A DNA stretch of 64,000 bases from Clostridia bacterium (GTDB lineage Bacteria; Bacillota; Clostridia; TANB77; CAG-508). A program made the translations under genes and the position numbers. Positions 27,763-36,831 of this stretch are shown piece after piece; position 1 is the stretch's first letter, and every line of letters begins with the position of its first letter. The DNA lies in assembly GCA_022792395.1 (NCBI GenBank), contig JAAWAX010000034.1:30405-94404 (forward strand), given 5' to 3'. Below the pieces are notes generated by a model. The model saw only the letters and a program-made list of their open reading frames with translations. It did not search any database and was not told the origin of the DNA.

Positions 27763-29304
27763 ATGAAAGATAAATTAACAATGCTAATGATATTAGATGG
27801 ATTTGGAGATAATCCAAATGATGATGGAAACGCAATCAAGTTAGCCCAAACACCTAATATAGACAAACTAATGAAAAAATATGTTAATACAGAAATTCAT
27901 ACAAGTGGTTTAGCCGTAGGATTACCAGAAGGACAAATGGGAAATTCAGAAGTAGGACACACGAATATTGGAGCAGGAAGAATTGTATATCAAGAATTAA
28001 CTAGAATAACAAAATCAATTGAAGATGGTGATTTTTTTACCAATCCAGAATTTATAGCAGCCATTGAAAATTGTAAAAAATACAATTCTAAATTACACAT
28101 TTTAGGATTAGTATCAGATGGAGGAGTACATAGTCATAATCGTCATTTATATGGCTTATTAGAGATGGCAAAAAGAAGAGATTTTGAAAATGTATATGTA
28201 CACTGCTTTTTAGATGGAAGAGATACACCACCTGCATCAGCAGAAGGATATATTATGAAATTACAAGAAAAAATGGCAGAAAAAGAAATTGGAAAAATAG
28301 CTAGTATATCAGGAAGATTTTATGCCATGGATAGAGATAAAAGATGGGAAAGAGTTCAGAAATGTTATGATGCTTTAGTAAAAGGAGAAGGAAATAAAGC
28401 AGGAAATGCAGTAAAAGCAATTGAAGATTCTTATCAAAAAGAAGTCTTTGATGAATTTGTAGAACCAACTTTAATTTGTAATGGAGAAGAACCAATTGCG
28501 ACTATTGGAAAGCATGATTCCGTAATTTTCTTTAATTTTAGACCAGATAGAGCAAGAGAAATTACAAGAGCTTTAGTAGATTCAAACTTTGATGGATTTG
28601 AAACGAAAAAAGATTTAGATTTATATTATGTATGTTTTACAAACTATGATGAATCAATGCCAAACGTACAAGTAGCTTTCAAAAAAGAACCATTGTATAA
28701 CACCTTTGGAGAATATGTAAGTAAAAATGGGTATACACAACTACGTATAGCAGAAACAGAAAAATATGCTCATGTAACATTTTTCTTTAATGGAGGAGAA
28801 GAAAAACAATATGAAGGGGAAGACAGAATATTAGTACCATCGCCAAAAGTAGAAACTTATGACCAAAAGCCTGAAATGAGTGCTTATGAAGTAACGGAAA
28901 AAGTATTAGAAGCGATTAGAAATGATAAATATGATTGTATCATACTAAACTATGCAAATACCGATATGGTAGGACATACAGGAAGTTTAGAGGCAGCTAA
29001 AAAAGCAGTAGAAGCAGTTGATGAATGTGTAGGAAAAGTAGTTGAATTGGTAGAAGAGAAGCAAGGAAACTTAATAATTACGGCTGATCATGGAAATGCA
29101 GAGCAAATGATAGATTATGCCACAGGAGAACCTCATACGGCTCATACCACAAATCCAGTACCATTAATCCTAATAACTGCTGATGAAACTTTAAAGTTAA
29201 AAGCAGGGGGGAAATTAGCGGATTTAGCACCAACTATGCTTGATTTAATGAAACTTGAAAAGCCAAAAGAAATGACTGGAGAGAGTTTATTAGATAAGGA
29301 ATAA
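27763..29304 (+). CDS. gpmI: 2,3-bisphosphoglycerate-independent phosphoglycerate mutase
   Basis: A 513-residue Mn-dependent mutase of the alkaline phosphatase superfamily. Metal-site motifs ILDGFGDN at the N-terminus, [13 protein letters not shown] with the phosphorylated Ser (~62), FLDGRDTPP, and the C-terminal ADHGNAEQM are present. I place the start at the ATG at 27763, which has AAGGTGG 6-7 bases upstream; the in-frame GTG 27 bases earlier lacks a ribosome site. Mn-dependent GpmI is pH-sensitive in spore formers and helps hold 3-phosphoglycerate in forespores. It ends 7 bases before the YezG-like gene. Confidence 0.97.
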   Translation: MKDKLTMLMILDGFGDNPNDDGNAIKLAQTPNIDKLMKKYVNTEIHTSGLAVGLPEGQMGNSEVGHTNIGAGRIVYQELTRITKSIEDGDFFTNPEFIAAIENCKKYNSKLHILGLVSDGGVHSHNRHLYGLLEMAKRRDFENVYVHCFLDGRDTPPASAEGYIMKLQEKMAEKEIGKIASISGRFYAMDRDKRWERVQKCYDALVKGEGNKAGNAVKAIEDSYQKEVFDEFVEPTLICNGEEPIATIGKHDSVIFFNFRPDRAREITRALVDSNFDGFETKKDLDLYYVCFTNYDESMPNVQVAFKKEPLYNTFGEYVSKNGYTQLRIAETEKYAHVTFFFNGGEEKQYEGEDRILVPSPKVETYDQKPEMSAYEVTEKVLEAIRNDKYDCIILNYANTDMVGHTGSLEAAKKAVEAVDECVGKVVELVEEKQGNLIITADHGNAEQMIDYATGEPHTAHTTNPVPLILITADETLKLKAGGKLADLAPTMLDLMKLEKPKEMTGESLLDKE

Positions 29305-29311
29305 AAGGGAT

Positions 29312-30004
29312 ATGTTAAACCATACAAAGAAAATAAAAGAGATATATGAAGATATACAGAAAAAGTTATTCTATATGATACCAGAAAAATGGGATAAATT
29401 GTATCTATATAGTTCTGTTTTAGATGAACCAGATAAAGAGGGGAAGATGGGAGAATTATTTTTCTATTATATTCCAAAAGGTATCTTAAGAAAGAAAGCT
29501 ATTAATGTATACGAAATACCAGCAAAGTTTAATTTAGAGGAAGACCAATACCTAAATTTAGTAAGATTATTATATACTAAAATAAAGGAATTAAGAGAAG
29601 AATTTAGAAAATCAGAAAGAGGTCAAATATGGACCAATATAACCATATCCATACAAAGTTTAAAATTTAAAGTAATATATGATTATACAGATTTAAATGA
29701 GAGCGATTTTTCAAGTTATGAAAGGCATGTGATATGGCGATATGAAAATTTAGGTATTGGAGAAGAACAAGTAAGCAAAGAAGACAAGGAAATTATCAAT
29801 CGATATTTGTTAGGTGCTAAAACTTTAGAAAGAAGAGAGCATTATGATACAGGTATTTATATTCATGATATTGAAAATGTTGTTGCTTATAATAATGAAA
29901 ATGCCTCGATAAAAGAGGTGGAAGAAGTAGTGGAAACAAGTCAGAAAAAACATAAGAATCAACTCTTATTATCAAAAGAAGAAATTGAAAAGATGAGTAA
30001 ATAA
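29312..30004 (+). CDS. YezG/DUF600-family immunity-type protein
   Basis: A 230-residue protein resembling the YezG family: IYEDIQKKLFYMIPEKWDKLYLYSSVLD at the N-terminus (shown as the MIPEKWDKLYLYS motif), QIWTNITISI, KVIYDYTDL and SSYERHVIWRY. B. subtilis YezG neutralises the C-terminal nuclease toxin of the LXG protein YeeF. No LXG toxin lies nearby, so this is an orphan immunity gene or a repurposed homologue. A ~50-residue C-terminal extension (Glu/Val/Lys-rich) is not typical. It begins 7 bases after gpmI and is probably co-transcribed with glycolysis genes. Confidence 0.78.
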   Translation: MLNHTKKIKEIYEDIQKKLFYMIPEKWDKLYLYSSVLDEPDKEGKMGELFFYYIPKGILRKKAINVYEIPAKFNLEEDQYLNLVRLLYTKIKELREEFRKSERGQIWTNITISIQSLKFKVIYDYTDLNESDFSSYERHVIWRYENLGIGEEQVSKEDKEIINRYLLGAKTLERREHYDTGIYIHDIENVVAYNNENASIKEVEEVVETSQKKHKNQLLLSKEEIEKMSK

Positions 30005-30259
30005 TAATGTTATTAACTTTGTATACATTGAAGTGATTAGCTTAAAATGTTATAAAATTAAAATTAAAAAATAATTTCTCCAAACGCAATAAACAAGAGT
30101 CAAAAAAGAATATATTACTACGGTAACCAAACTTGATTTTAGTTAAAGACAGATGGTCGAAACTTAATTTTAAATTTTAATTTATAACATTAGAGATAAT
30201 TAATGGAATTGTGTATATAATTGATAAAATAAAATGGAGAAATGAAAGGAGCAATTAAA

Positions 30260-30952
30260 ATGATTTATTCAAAAGAATTAGAAGAAATGAGCTGTGTAGC
30301 AAAGGGAGTAAACCATGGACCTGCACCAATTCCAGAAGAAGGAAAATGGGTAAAAGCAAAAGAAATTAAGGATATTTCAGGATTGACACATGGTATTGGA
30401 TGGTGTGCACCACAACAAGGAGCATGTAAATTAACTTTAAATGTAAAAGAAGGAATCATTCAAGAAGCATTAATCGAAACAATAGGATGTTCTGGAATGA
30501 CACATTCAGCTGCTATGGCAGGAGAAATATTAACTGGAAAAACATTATTAGAAGCATTAAATACAGATTTAGTATGTGATGCTATCAATACTGCTATGAG
30601 AGAATTATTTTTACAAATTGTATATGGTAGAACACAAACAGCTTTCTCTGAAGGAGGACTTCCAGTAGGAGCAGGACTAGAAGATTTAGGAAAAGGACAT
30701 ACAAGCCAAGTGGGAACGATTTATTCAAGTAGCTTAAAAGGACCTAGATACTTGAATCTAGCAGAAGGATACATAGTAGAAATAGGATTAGATAAAGATG
30801 ACCAAATTATTGGTTATAAATATGTTCATTTAGGAAAAATGATGGATAACATCAAAGCTGGAATTGAACCAGCAGAAGCAATTGAAAAAGCTTCAGGAAC
30901 TTATGGAAGATTTGATGAGGCTGTTAAAAAGATTGACCCAAGAAAACAATAA
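30260..30952 (+). CDS. NifU-like iron-sulfur cluster scaffold family protein
   Basis: A 230-residue protein of the group annotated as iron-sulfur cluster assembly scaffold. Cys-containing motifs GIGWCAPQQGACKL and ETIGCSGMTHSAAMAGEIL resemble the NifU/IscU core. A GGLPVGAGLEDLG segment and a C-terminal SGTYGRFDEA complete it. In gut Clostridia it is commonly next to a GGGtGRT protein, as here. The ATG at 30260 was chosen because AAAGGAG lies 8 bases before it; an in-frame ATG 18 bases upstream overlaps that site. The exact biochemical role of the pair is unknown to me. Confidence 0.82.
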   Translation: MIYSKELEEMSCVAKGVNHGPAPIPEEGKWVKAKEIKDISGLTHGIGWCAPQQGACKLTLNVKEGIIQEALIETIGCSGMTHSAAMAGEILTGKTLLEALNTDLVCDAINTAMRELFLQIVYGRTQTAFSEGGLPVGAGLEDLGKGHTSQVGTIYSSSLKGPRYLNLAEGYIVEIGLDKDDQIIGYKYVHLGKMMDNIKAGIEPAEAIEKASGTYGRFDEAVKKIDPRKQ

Positions 30953-31075
30953 AAACGAATGAAAAGCGGCATCTTACGTTGTCAAACTTCATAAAAATTT
31001 TTTCGATGTACAAACGTACTATCACAAAAATTTTTATTTGTTTTCTTAGTAATATACCACTTTTGCTTCGTTTTT
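30951..31075. repeat. Long imperfect inverted repeat between the NifU-like and GGGtGRT genes
   Basis: Outer arms AAAAACGAATGAAAAGCGG (30951) and CCACTTTTGCTTCGTTTTT (31057-31075), and inner arms ATAAAAATTTTT and AAAAATTTTTAT (30991 and 31025), enclose a ~20-base apex. It spans half of the 240-base spacer. It could act as a terminator or attenuator, since the right arm ends in T5, or be a small mobile palindrome. Confidence 0.6.
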
Positions 31076-31192
31076 AAATAGAGTTTGGAGAAGTAAGTTA
31101 TATAAAAATATATAGAAGAACTAGCAAATTTTATAAAGAAATTTGATAATAAGATATTGAAAAATGAATCTAAATAATAAGGAGGAATAAAA

Positions 31193-32194
31193 ATGGCAGT
31201 AACATTTGAAAGTTATGAAAGAAGAATCGACCAAATCAAACCAGTAATGGAGAAATACGGAATCAAAGATTTCGAAGATGCTTTAGAAATATGTAAAGAG
31301 AAAGGATTTAATCCTTATGAAATTGTAAAAGGAGTACAACCAATTTGTTTTGAAAATGCCGCATGGGCATATACTTTGGGAGCTGCAATTGCCGTAAAAA
31401 AAGGTGTTACCCGCGCAGCAGATGCAGCAAAAGCAATAGGGGAAGGATTACAAGCATTTTGTATTCCAGGATCTGTTGCCGATGATAGAAAAGTTGGATT
31501 AGGACATGGAAATTTAGCTTCTATGCTATTATCAGAAGATACCAAATGTTTTGCATTTTTAGCAGGACATGAATCTTTTGCAGCAGCAGAAGGAGCGATT
31601 GGAATTGCAAAATCAGCAAACAAAGTTAGAAAAGAACCATTAAGAGTTATCTTAAATGGACTTGGAAAAGATGCAGCACAAGTTATTTCAAGAATCAATG
31701 GATTTACTTATGTAAAAACAGACTTTGATTTCTTTACTGGAAAAGTAAAAGTAGTAGAAGAAATCGCTTATTCAGATGGAGAAAGAAGTAAAGTTAGATG
31801 TTATGGTGCAAATGATGTTAGAGAAGGAGTTGCTATCATGTGGATGGAAGATGTGGATGTATCTATCACAGGAAACTCAACGAACCCAACAAGATTCCAA
31901 CATCCAGTTGCAGGTACATACAAAAAAGAAAGATTAGCAGAAAACAGAAAATACTTTTCAGTTGCATCAGGTGGAGGAACAGGAAGAACACTTCATCCTG
32001 ATAATATGGCTGCAGGACCAGCTTCTTATGGAATGACAGATACTATGGGAAGAATGCATTCAGATGCACAATTTGCAGGTTCATCATCTGTACCAGCACA
32101 CGTAGAAATGATGGGATTAATTGGAATGGGAAATAACCCAATGGTTGGAGCATCAGTAGCAGTAGCTGTTGCAGTTGAAGAGGCTATGAAATAA
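31193..32194 (+). CDS. GGGtGRT protein
   Basis: A 333-residue protein of the family named for the motif seen here, SGGGTGRTLHPDNMAAGPASYG (the core GGGTGRT lies ~residue 263). Gly/Ala-rich segments (FCIPGSVADDRKVGLGHGN, LAGHESFAAAEGAIG) are conserved in appearance. The function is unknown to me. The strict pairing with a NifU-like scaffold gene suggests an iron-sulfur or metal-related role. AAGGAGG precedes the ATG, and a strong terminator follows. Confidence 0.88.
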   Translation: MAVTFESYERRIDQIKPVMEKYGIKDFEDALEICKEKGFNPYEIVKGVQPICFENAAWAYTLGAAIAVKKGVTRAADAAKAIGEGLQAFCIPGSVADDRKVGLGHGNLASMLLSEDTKCFAFLAGHESFAAAEGAIGIAKSANKVRKEPLRVILNGLGKDAAQVISRINGFTYVKTDFDFFTGKVKVVEEIAYSDGERSKVRCYGANDVREGVAIMWMEDVDVSITGNSTNPTRFQHPVAGTYKKERLAENRKYFSVASGGGTGRTLHPDNMAAGPASYGMTDTMGRMHSDAQFAGSSSVPAHVEMMGLIGMGNNPMVGASVAVAVAVEEAMK

Positions 32195-32211
32195 TTATGA
32201 TAAAATAGAAG

Positions 32212-32252
32212 AGATGGACAGATACCTAAATACGGTAATGTCCATCTTTTTA
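32212..32252 (+). terminator. Rho-independent terminator after the GGGtGRT gene
   Basis: Nine-base arms AGATGGACA / TGTCCATCT, an 18-base loop and a following T run. Confidence 0.85.
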
Positions 32253-32286
32253 TATTTGACTGATAGAATGAAATATATCAATTTTA

Positions 32287-33462
32287 TTAGTTCTCTTCTT
32301 CTATCACTTTCTGTAATTTTATAGAACTGTTTGCTAGTAAAATCAAGAATACTACAAATACAAGTATAATTATATTGGAATTGGTATAAGCCATTAAAAT
32401 AAATATACTATTACTGATAACCCTAGCAATAACATAGGAAGTTTCATTAAATATCCAAAATTCTCCTTTGAATTCTTTTCGTATTTTTTCAATATTGCAC
32501 AAATTAGATTGACTGGTTTCATTTATTAACTGTACTATATTTTTAGATATTGTCTGGAATAAATTAAACAAAATAATGGTTATAGCATTACAATTAAAAA
32601 TCATGATGCTTAAAGATAGGATGGTTAATGACATAGTAATTTTGATAATAGAGGTATAATGTTCTTTTTTTATACATTTTGCAAACAAAAATCCAATGAT
32701 ACAAGTAATGATACTAAATATAGAAGTAAAAACTCCTAAAGTAAAGCTATTAGAAAAAACTTTTATAATATAAATAGTAACGATGTAGGAAAAAGCACCT
32801 TCTGAATAGGTAATACCATCAAAAAATATAACTTTATATAATTGTTTAATTCTTTTATCATTCTTTGTTAATTTAAAATATTCTTTAAGATTAGTTCGAT
32901 TACTTTGTGGAATATTGTTATCCTTAAAAACAAAAGATAATATAATTCTTAATACAATAATTATTAAAACAATAAGCAAACTTTTAATAAATCCCGTAGA
33001 ATAGATTAAACTTCCAAATAATAATGGAAAAATAATTGTTAAAATTGACTGAACCGCAGTAAAAGAGCCTCTATATTTAGTCCTTTCTTCATTGGCAATC
33101 CCATCTGATTCAATCGTATTGTAAACAGAAAAGTAAAAGCCTTCTTCTAATCCATAAAGTAAACCAACTAAATAGATATGATTAATAATGGCATCTTTTA
33201 ATAGGATAATCGTTAAAAAATATATGAAATGTAATAGAATACCAATTCTCATTAGATTAACTCTATACTTTGATTTCGCTATATTTCTTGTAAGAAATAC
33301 TACAATATATACAGTAATTACAGCAACTAATTTATAAATCCCTAATGGTAAAATGTTACTGTCTGAAACATCTAAAAAATACAATACTAAAAAGCTATCT
33401 ACAAAACTTGTTAGTATGTTTTTTAATATTCTTAAACTAAATAAAACTCTGTAATTGTTCAT
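32287..33462 (-). CDS. MFS transporter
   Basis: A 391-residue membrane protein with about 12 hydrophobic helices in two bundles and short charged loops, including a typical cytoplasmic stretch after helix 6 (FKDNNIPQSNRTNLKEYF). This is the layout of major facilitator permeases. The substrate cannot be read. On the minus strand GGAGG lies five bases before the ATG at 33462; a TTG four codons upstream overlaps that site and is less likely. It is transcribed divergently from the VOC gene and faces the GGGtGRT terminator. Confidence 0.85.
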   Translation of the reverse strand: MNNYRVLFSLRILKNILTSFVDSFLVLYFLDVSDSNILPLGIYKLVAVITVYIVVFLTRNIAKSKYRVNLMRIGILLHFIYFLTIILLKDAIINHIYLVGLLYGLEEGFYFSVYNTIESDGIANEERTKYRGSFTAVQSILTIIFPLLFGSLIYSTGFIKSLLIVLIIIVLRIILSFVFKDNNIPQSNRTNLKEYFKLTKNDKRIKQLYKVIFFDGITYSEGAFSYIVTIYIIKVFSNSFTLGVFTSIFSIITCIIGFLFAKCIKKEHYTSIIKITMSLTILSLSIMIFNCNAITIILFNLFQTISKNIVQLINETSQSNLCNIEKIRKEFKGEFWIFNETSYVIARVISNSIFILMAYTNSNIIILVFVVFLILLANSSIKLQKVIEEEN

Positions 33463-33658
33463 CAATTCCTCCAACTATTGTAACTATTATTTGTATGATT
33501 AAAGCATATTTATAGCAACGATAAAAATATATCACAAAATAATTTTTTAGTAAAGAGAGACAATCAGTTTACATCTTTTATGTTTATTTATTGTAATATT
33601 TCTAAAACTGTGGTATTATATGAAAAATGAAAGAGAAGATAAATAGGAGGGAAAAAAG

Positions 33659-34057
33659 GTGTTCAATGTAAATCATATTGCAATAAGTGTAACGAATATG
33701 GAAGAAAGTATTAATTTTTATAAGAAATTTGGATTTAAGCCATTTAAGGAATGGGAAGCAGAAGATGAAAGTATAAAAATAAATATGTTAAAGTTGAATG
33801 ACACAGTATTAGAAATATTTTGCTATCGAGAAAATAGAGAAATACCAGAAACAGCAAAGAGTATAGCAACAGATTTACCAGTAATCGGAACAAAACATTT
33901 TGCTTTGGGAGTAGAAAACATTGAAAAGGCGAAAGCATTTGTTATACAAAATAATATTTGTAAGAATATCGATATAAAAGTAGGGAGATTAGGAAAACCA
34001 TATTTTTTTATTAGTGACCCAGATGGAATATTAGTAGAGATAATTGAAAATGATTAA
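33659..34057 (+). CDS. VOC superfamily (glyoxalase/bleomycin-resistance) protein
   Basis: A 132-residue protein with two beta-alpha-beta-beta-beta modules. Metal-ligand positions are visible as NHIAI (His), VLEIF (Glu), KHFAL (His) and LVEII (Glu), plus the family-typical FISDPDG turn. Members are lactoylglutathione lyases, dioxygenases, epimerases or antibiotic-binding proteins, and the specific role is open. The start is GTG with AGGAGG eight bases before it. It ends in a bidirectional terminator shared with the convergent SPFH gene. Confidence 0.87.
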   Translation: MFNVNHIAISVTNMEESINFYKKFGFKPFKEWEAEDESIKINMLKLNDTVLEIFCYRENREIPETAKSIATDLPVIGTKHFALGVENIEKAKAFVIQNNICKNIDIKVGRLGKPYFFISDPDGILVEIIEND

Positions 34058-34089
34058 AAGGATTTGGAGATAATTCCAAATCCTTTTAT
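34056..34089. terminator. Bidirectional terminator between VOC and SPFH genes
   Basis: Perfect 13-base arms AAAAGGATTTGGA / TCCAAATCCTTTT with a 6-base loop, placed between convergent genes. Confidence 0.88.
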
Positions 34090-34101
34090 CATAGATATAT
34101 A

Positions 34102-35025
34102 TTATTCTTTATCTAATTTTTTAGTAGTTTTTTTATCTGTTAAAACTTCTTTTATAGCTCCTAAAGAACTTAAAGCACTTGTGGCTTCAAAAGGAATAAA
34201 GACCTTATTAGCTTCACCTTTAGCAACTTCTTCTAATGCTTCTAAAGATTTTAATTGTACTAATTTATCATTTGGATCTGCCTTTTTCATAGCATCGTAA
34301 ATCATTTGGATTTCTTTTGCTTTAGCATCTGCAACTTCTCTAATAGCTTGTGCTTCACCGGCAGCTCTTCTAATTCTAGCTTCTTTATCAGCTTCTGCTT
34401 CTAAAATTGCAGCTTGTTTCTTACCTTCTGCAATCGTAATAGCAGATTGTCTTTGAGCTTCTGACTCTAAAATGATAGCTCTTTTATTTCTTTCTGCATT
34501 CATTTCTTTTTCCATAGCATCTCTAATATCAGCTGGAGGATTAATATCTTTAATTTCAACTCGATCAATTTTACATCCCCATCTATCAGTTGCTTCATCT
34601 AGAACAATTCGTAATTGATTGTTAATACCATCTCTTGAACTGAAAGTCTCATCCAAGTCCATTTTACCAATGATATCACGAATTGTAGTAATGGCTAAAT
34701 ATTCAATACCTTTCTTTAAACTTTGGATTTCATAAACTGCTTTCGCAGGATCTGTTATTTGGTAGAATACAACCGTATCGATTGTAATCGTAACATTATC
34801 TTTTGTAATAACGCCTTGAGGTGGAACATCCATGGTTTGTTGCTTTAAGCTAACCACACTTCTTACATGATCAAAAAATGGAATAATGATAGTAAGACCA
34901 GCATCAGCAACTTTATAAAATTTACCTAATCTTTCAATGATGTATACCTCGGCTTGTTTAACAATTTTAATAGACATAGCTGCTATTATTAAAATAATAA
35001 CAAGTAAAACTAATAAAAATGCCAT
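34102..35025 (-). CDS. SPFH/Band 7 (stomatin-like, QmcA) membrane protein
   Basis: A 307-residue protein with one N-terminal membrane helix (~3-22) and the SPFH domain (~25-190: ERLGKFYKVADAGL, TKDNVTITIDTVV, LDETFSSRD, RWGCKIDRVEI). A long Ala/Glu/Lys coiled coil follows (NAERNKRAIILESEAQRQSA onward). Stomatin-like proteins oligomerise and organise membrane microdomains. The start at 35025 follows AAGGAGG by ~9 bases. An NfeD gene lies directly upstream on the same strand, the classic NfeD-stomatin pairing. Confidence 0.93.
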   Translation of the reverse strand: MAFLLVLLVIILIIAAMSIKIVKQAEVYIIERLGKFYKVADAGLTIIIPFFDHVRSVVSLKQQTMDVPPQGVITKDNVTITIDTVVFYQITDPAKAVYEIQSLKKGIEYLAITTIRDIIGKMDLDETFSSRDGINNQLRIVLDEATDRWGCKIDRVEIKDINPPADIRDAMEKEMNAERNKRAIILESEAQRQSAITIAEGKKQAAILEAEADKEARIRRAAGEAQAIREVADAKAKEIQMIYDAMKKADPNDKLVQLKSLEALEEVAKGEANKVFIPFEATSALSSLGAIKEVLTDKKTTKKLDKE

Positions 35026-35135
35026 AACATCTACCTCCTTTAATTGATACAAATATAAATACTATTATAAAGTAAATTTGTATTAGTTATCTGTGATATG
35101 TTTTTTACAGCTAACTTATATTAAAAATTTAAAAA

Positions 35136-35567
35136 CTATTTTTGAATTGGTGCAACAACTACTTTGACACCTTTAATTTCTTTTATTTCTACCTCTGTAC
35201 CTTGGGAAATAGTGCTATCATTTAGTCCAATTGCAGACCAAACTTCACCATCTACTTTTACTTGACCAAGAGAACAAATAGAATCAATATCTTTTGTCAC
35301 AATTCCAGTTTTGCCAATTTTAGAGTATACATTAGTTTTGATATCACTCTTTTGATTAACAAATTTTTGGACAAATGGTTTGGTTGCAAAAATTAAAATG
35401 GTTGATGAGATAACAAATACAGATGTTTGAACAATTATATTATCTGTAAATAAGCTGACAACCATAGTAAGTAGGGCTCCAATAGCAAACCAAAAAATTA
35501 AAAATCCTACTGTCATAATTTCAATTATAAAACAGATTCCAGCAATAATTAACCATATTTGCCACAT
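35136..35567 (-). CDS. NfeD family membrane protein
   Basis: A 143-residue protein with three close N-terminal membrane helices (~2-22, 25-45, 48-68) and a C-terminal OB-fold domain (~80-143, beginning GKTGIVTKDIDS and including GEVWSAI). This is the short NfeD1b form without a serine protease domain, which partners with stomatin-like SPFH proteins. The SPFH gene follows ~110 bases downstream on the same strand, so they form an operon. AAAGGAGG precedes the ATG. Confidence 0.92.
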   Translation of the reverse strand: MWQIWLIIAGICFIIEIMTVGFLIFWFAIGALLTMVVSLFTDNIIVQTSVFVISSTILIFATKPFVQKFVNQKSDIKTNVYSKIGKTGIVTKDIDSICSLGQVKVDGEVWSAIGLNDSTISQGTEVEIKEIKGVKVVVAPIQK

Positions 35568-35669
35568 AAGTAAAATTCCTCCTTTGCTACCAACTAATAC
35601 TATTATAGCATATATTTATGAAAAAAGAAATAGATTTATGTTAAATTTAAGGAAAAAGGAAAAAAGTAT

Positions 35670-35732
35670 GTTATGGTTCAGCCTACTACTATGTTTTTCA
35701 CAAGAAAACAAATAACAAGGCTAAACCATAAC
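35670..35732. repeat. Inverted repeat GTTATGGTTCAGCCT / AAGGCTAAACCATAAC
   Basis: About 15-base arms with one mismatch and a ~32-base loop that contains a smaller GTTTTT/AAGAAAAC pair. It lies in the intergenic space upstream of nfeD and the ctsR region. The function is unknown. Confidence 0.5.
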
Positions 35733-35810
35733 AAAAGTATGAATGAAAAATGAATAAAATTAAAAAAAATGTACATAACAATAAAAAGAGAAAGAGAGAG
35801 TGCATTTTTT

Positions 35811-35999
35811 ATGGAGAAAAAAAGCCAAAAAAAGGAAAAAGAAAAACAAATAGAATATGGAGTAGCAGAAGTGGGGGAAGATGCCACAAAATATGGAGAA
35901 TTCGTATCTTCTTACTTTGCTTGGGTATCCTTACCAGAGCAAAAAGAAAAGGTAGAAAAATTAGAAGAGATAACCAATAAGAAAAGAGATAAAAAATAA
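35811..35999 (+). CDS. Small charged hypothetical protein
   Basis: A possible 62-residue protein, Lys/Glu-rich at both ends with a central aromatic segment (YGEFVSSYFAWVSLPEQ). A GAGAGAG site lies ~10 bases before the ATG. I recognise no family. It precedes the CtsR-controlled promoter region on the same strand and ends ~70 bases before the first CtsR box. The composition and lack of relatives make its reality uncertain. Confidence 0.45.
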   Translation: MEKKSQKKEKEKQIEYGVAEVGEDATKYGEFVSSYFAWVSLPEQKEKVEKLEEITNKKRDKK

Positions 36000-36067
36000 C
36001 AAAAAACAGCAAAAAAAAGAGAAAAAATAAGATAATGAGAAAAAAATAAAATGAAAAAGAAGAAAAA

Positions 36068-36084
36068 GGTCAAAGAAGGTCAAA
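36068..36084 (+). promoter_or_regulatory. CtsR operator box 1
   Basis: Direct heptads GGTCAAA-GAA-GGTCAAA, a perfect match to the CtsR consensus tandem with a 3-base spacer, just upstream of the -35 region. Confidence 0.93.
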
Positions 36085-36092
36085 AAATGGCG

Positions 36093-36120
36093 TTGAAAAA
36101 ATGAAAAGAAAGCGTATAAT
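36093..36120 (+). promoter_or_regulatory. Sigma-A promoter of the ctsR operon
   Basis: TTGAAA and TATAAT with a 16-base spacer, lying between the two CtsR boxes. Transcription should start near the second box. Confidence 0.82.
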
Positions 36121-36129
36121 TATATTGTA

Positions 36130-36146
36130 GGTCAAAGAAAGTCAAA
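36130..36146 (+). promoter_or_regulatory. CtsR operator box 2
   Basis: GGTCAAA-GAA-AGTCAAA, the CtsR tandem with one base change, at the expected transcription start. Two boxes bracketing one promoter imply tight autorepression of the heat-shock operon. Confidence 0.92.
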
Positions 36147-36219
36147 GACAAAATGGATGCTGAAATAAAAGCAAAAGAATAAATCAAGGAACGATTGAAA
36201 AAGATAGGAGATGAAAGAA

Positions 36220-36663
36220 GTGAGAATGTCAGATATCATTGAAGAATTTATTAAAGAGTTATTTGATGAAGAAGATAGCATTGAAATACAAAGAAACGAA
36301 TTAGCAGAACAATTTAAATGTGTGCCATCCCAAATCAACTATGTAATAGCGACTAGATTCAAACCCTCGCAAGGCTACTATGTGGAAAGTAGAAGAGGAG
36401 GAGGAGGACATATCACAATAAAAAAAGTAAATAACACAAAATCAGATTACATTATGCATATCATTAATAATATAGGAAGCGAAATAACATCAAACGAAGT
36501 AGACATATTGATTAGTGACTTTTTAAGTTATGATATCATAAAACCAAAAGAAGCAAAATTATTAAAAGTAGCAACAAGTGATAATGTCTTACAATTAGGC
36601 AAAGAAGAAAAAGATAAAGTAAGAGCAAGAATTTTTAAAAATATGCTAATTAATCTAAGTTAG
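36220..36663 (+). CDS. ctsR: Heat-shock transcriptional repressor CtsR
   Basis: A 147-residue dimeric winged-helix repressor of clp genes. The N-terminus MRMSDIIEEFIKEL, the recognition region CVPSQINYVIATRF and the glycine-rich wing ESRRGGGGHI match CtsR. Choosing the GTG at 36220 places AGGAG nine bases upstream and gives the family-typical start MR-x-SDIIE. The ATG at 36211 abuts that AGGAG, and the ATG at 36226 is another option. McsB and ClpCP inactivate and degrade CtsR on heat stress. It is the first gene of ctsR-mcsA-mcsB-clpC, repressing itself through the two upstream boxes. Confidence 0.95.
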   Translation: MRMSDIIEEFIKELFDEEDSIEIQRNELAEQFKCVPSQINYVIATRFKPSQGYYVESRRGGGGHITIKKVNNTKSDYIMHIINNIGSEITSNEVDILISDFLSYDIIKPKEAKLLKVATSDNVLQLGKEEKDKVRARIFKNMLINLS

Positions 36664-36796
36664 CCGTTCGAACAAAGTTAAGTCAGCTGTACGAAGCATA
36701 GCGAGTTACAGATGTCTTATGCGGTAGTCTGAATTACGGATAACTTACGCAATCGAACGAAGAGAGATTGTGAACAATAATAAGCCGTTCGAACAA
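36663..36796. repeat. 13-base direct repeats flanking the ctsR-mcsA spacer
   Basis: GCCGTTCGAACAA occurs at 36663-36675 and again at 36784-36796, each with a TTCGAA palindrome. Between them is a sequence less A-rich than its surroundings (GTACGAAGCATAGCGAG, CGGATAACTTACGC). The interval lacks coding potential. Confidence 0.6.
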
Positions 36797-36831
36797 GGAA
36801 AAATTGTAATTATGATAAGGAGGAAATTAAA

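Noticed and set aside
35750..35980. Alternative overlapping + frame at the small charged ORF
   Set aside because: Lys/Arg-rich low-complexity translation, and the neighbouring frame from 35811 has the better start.
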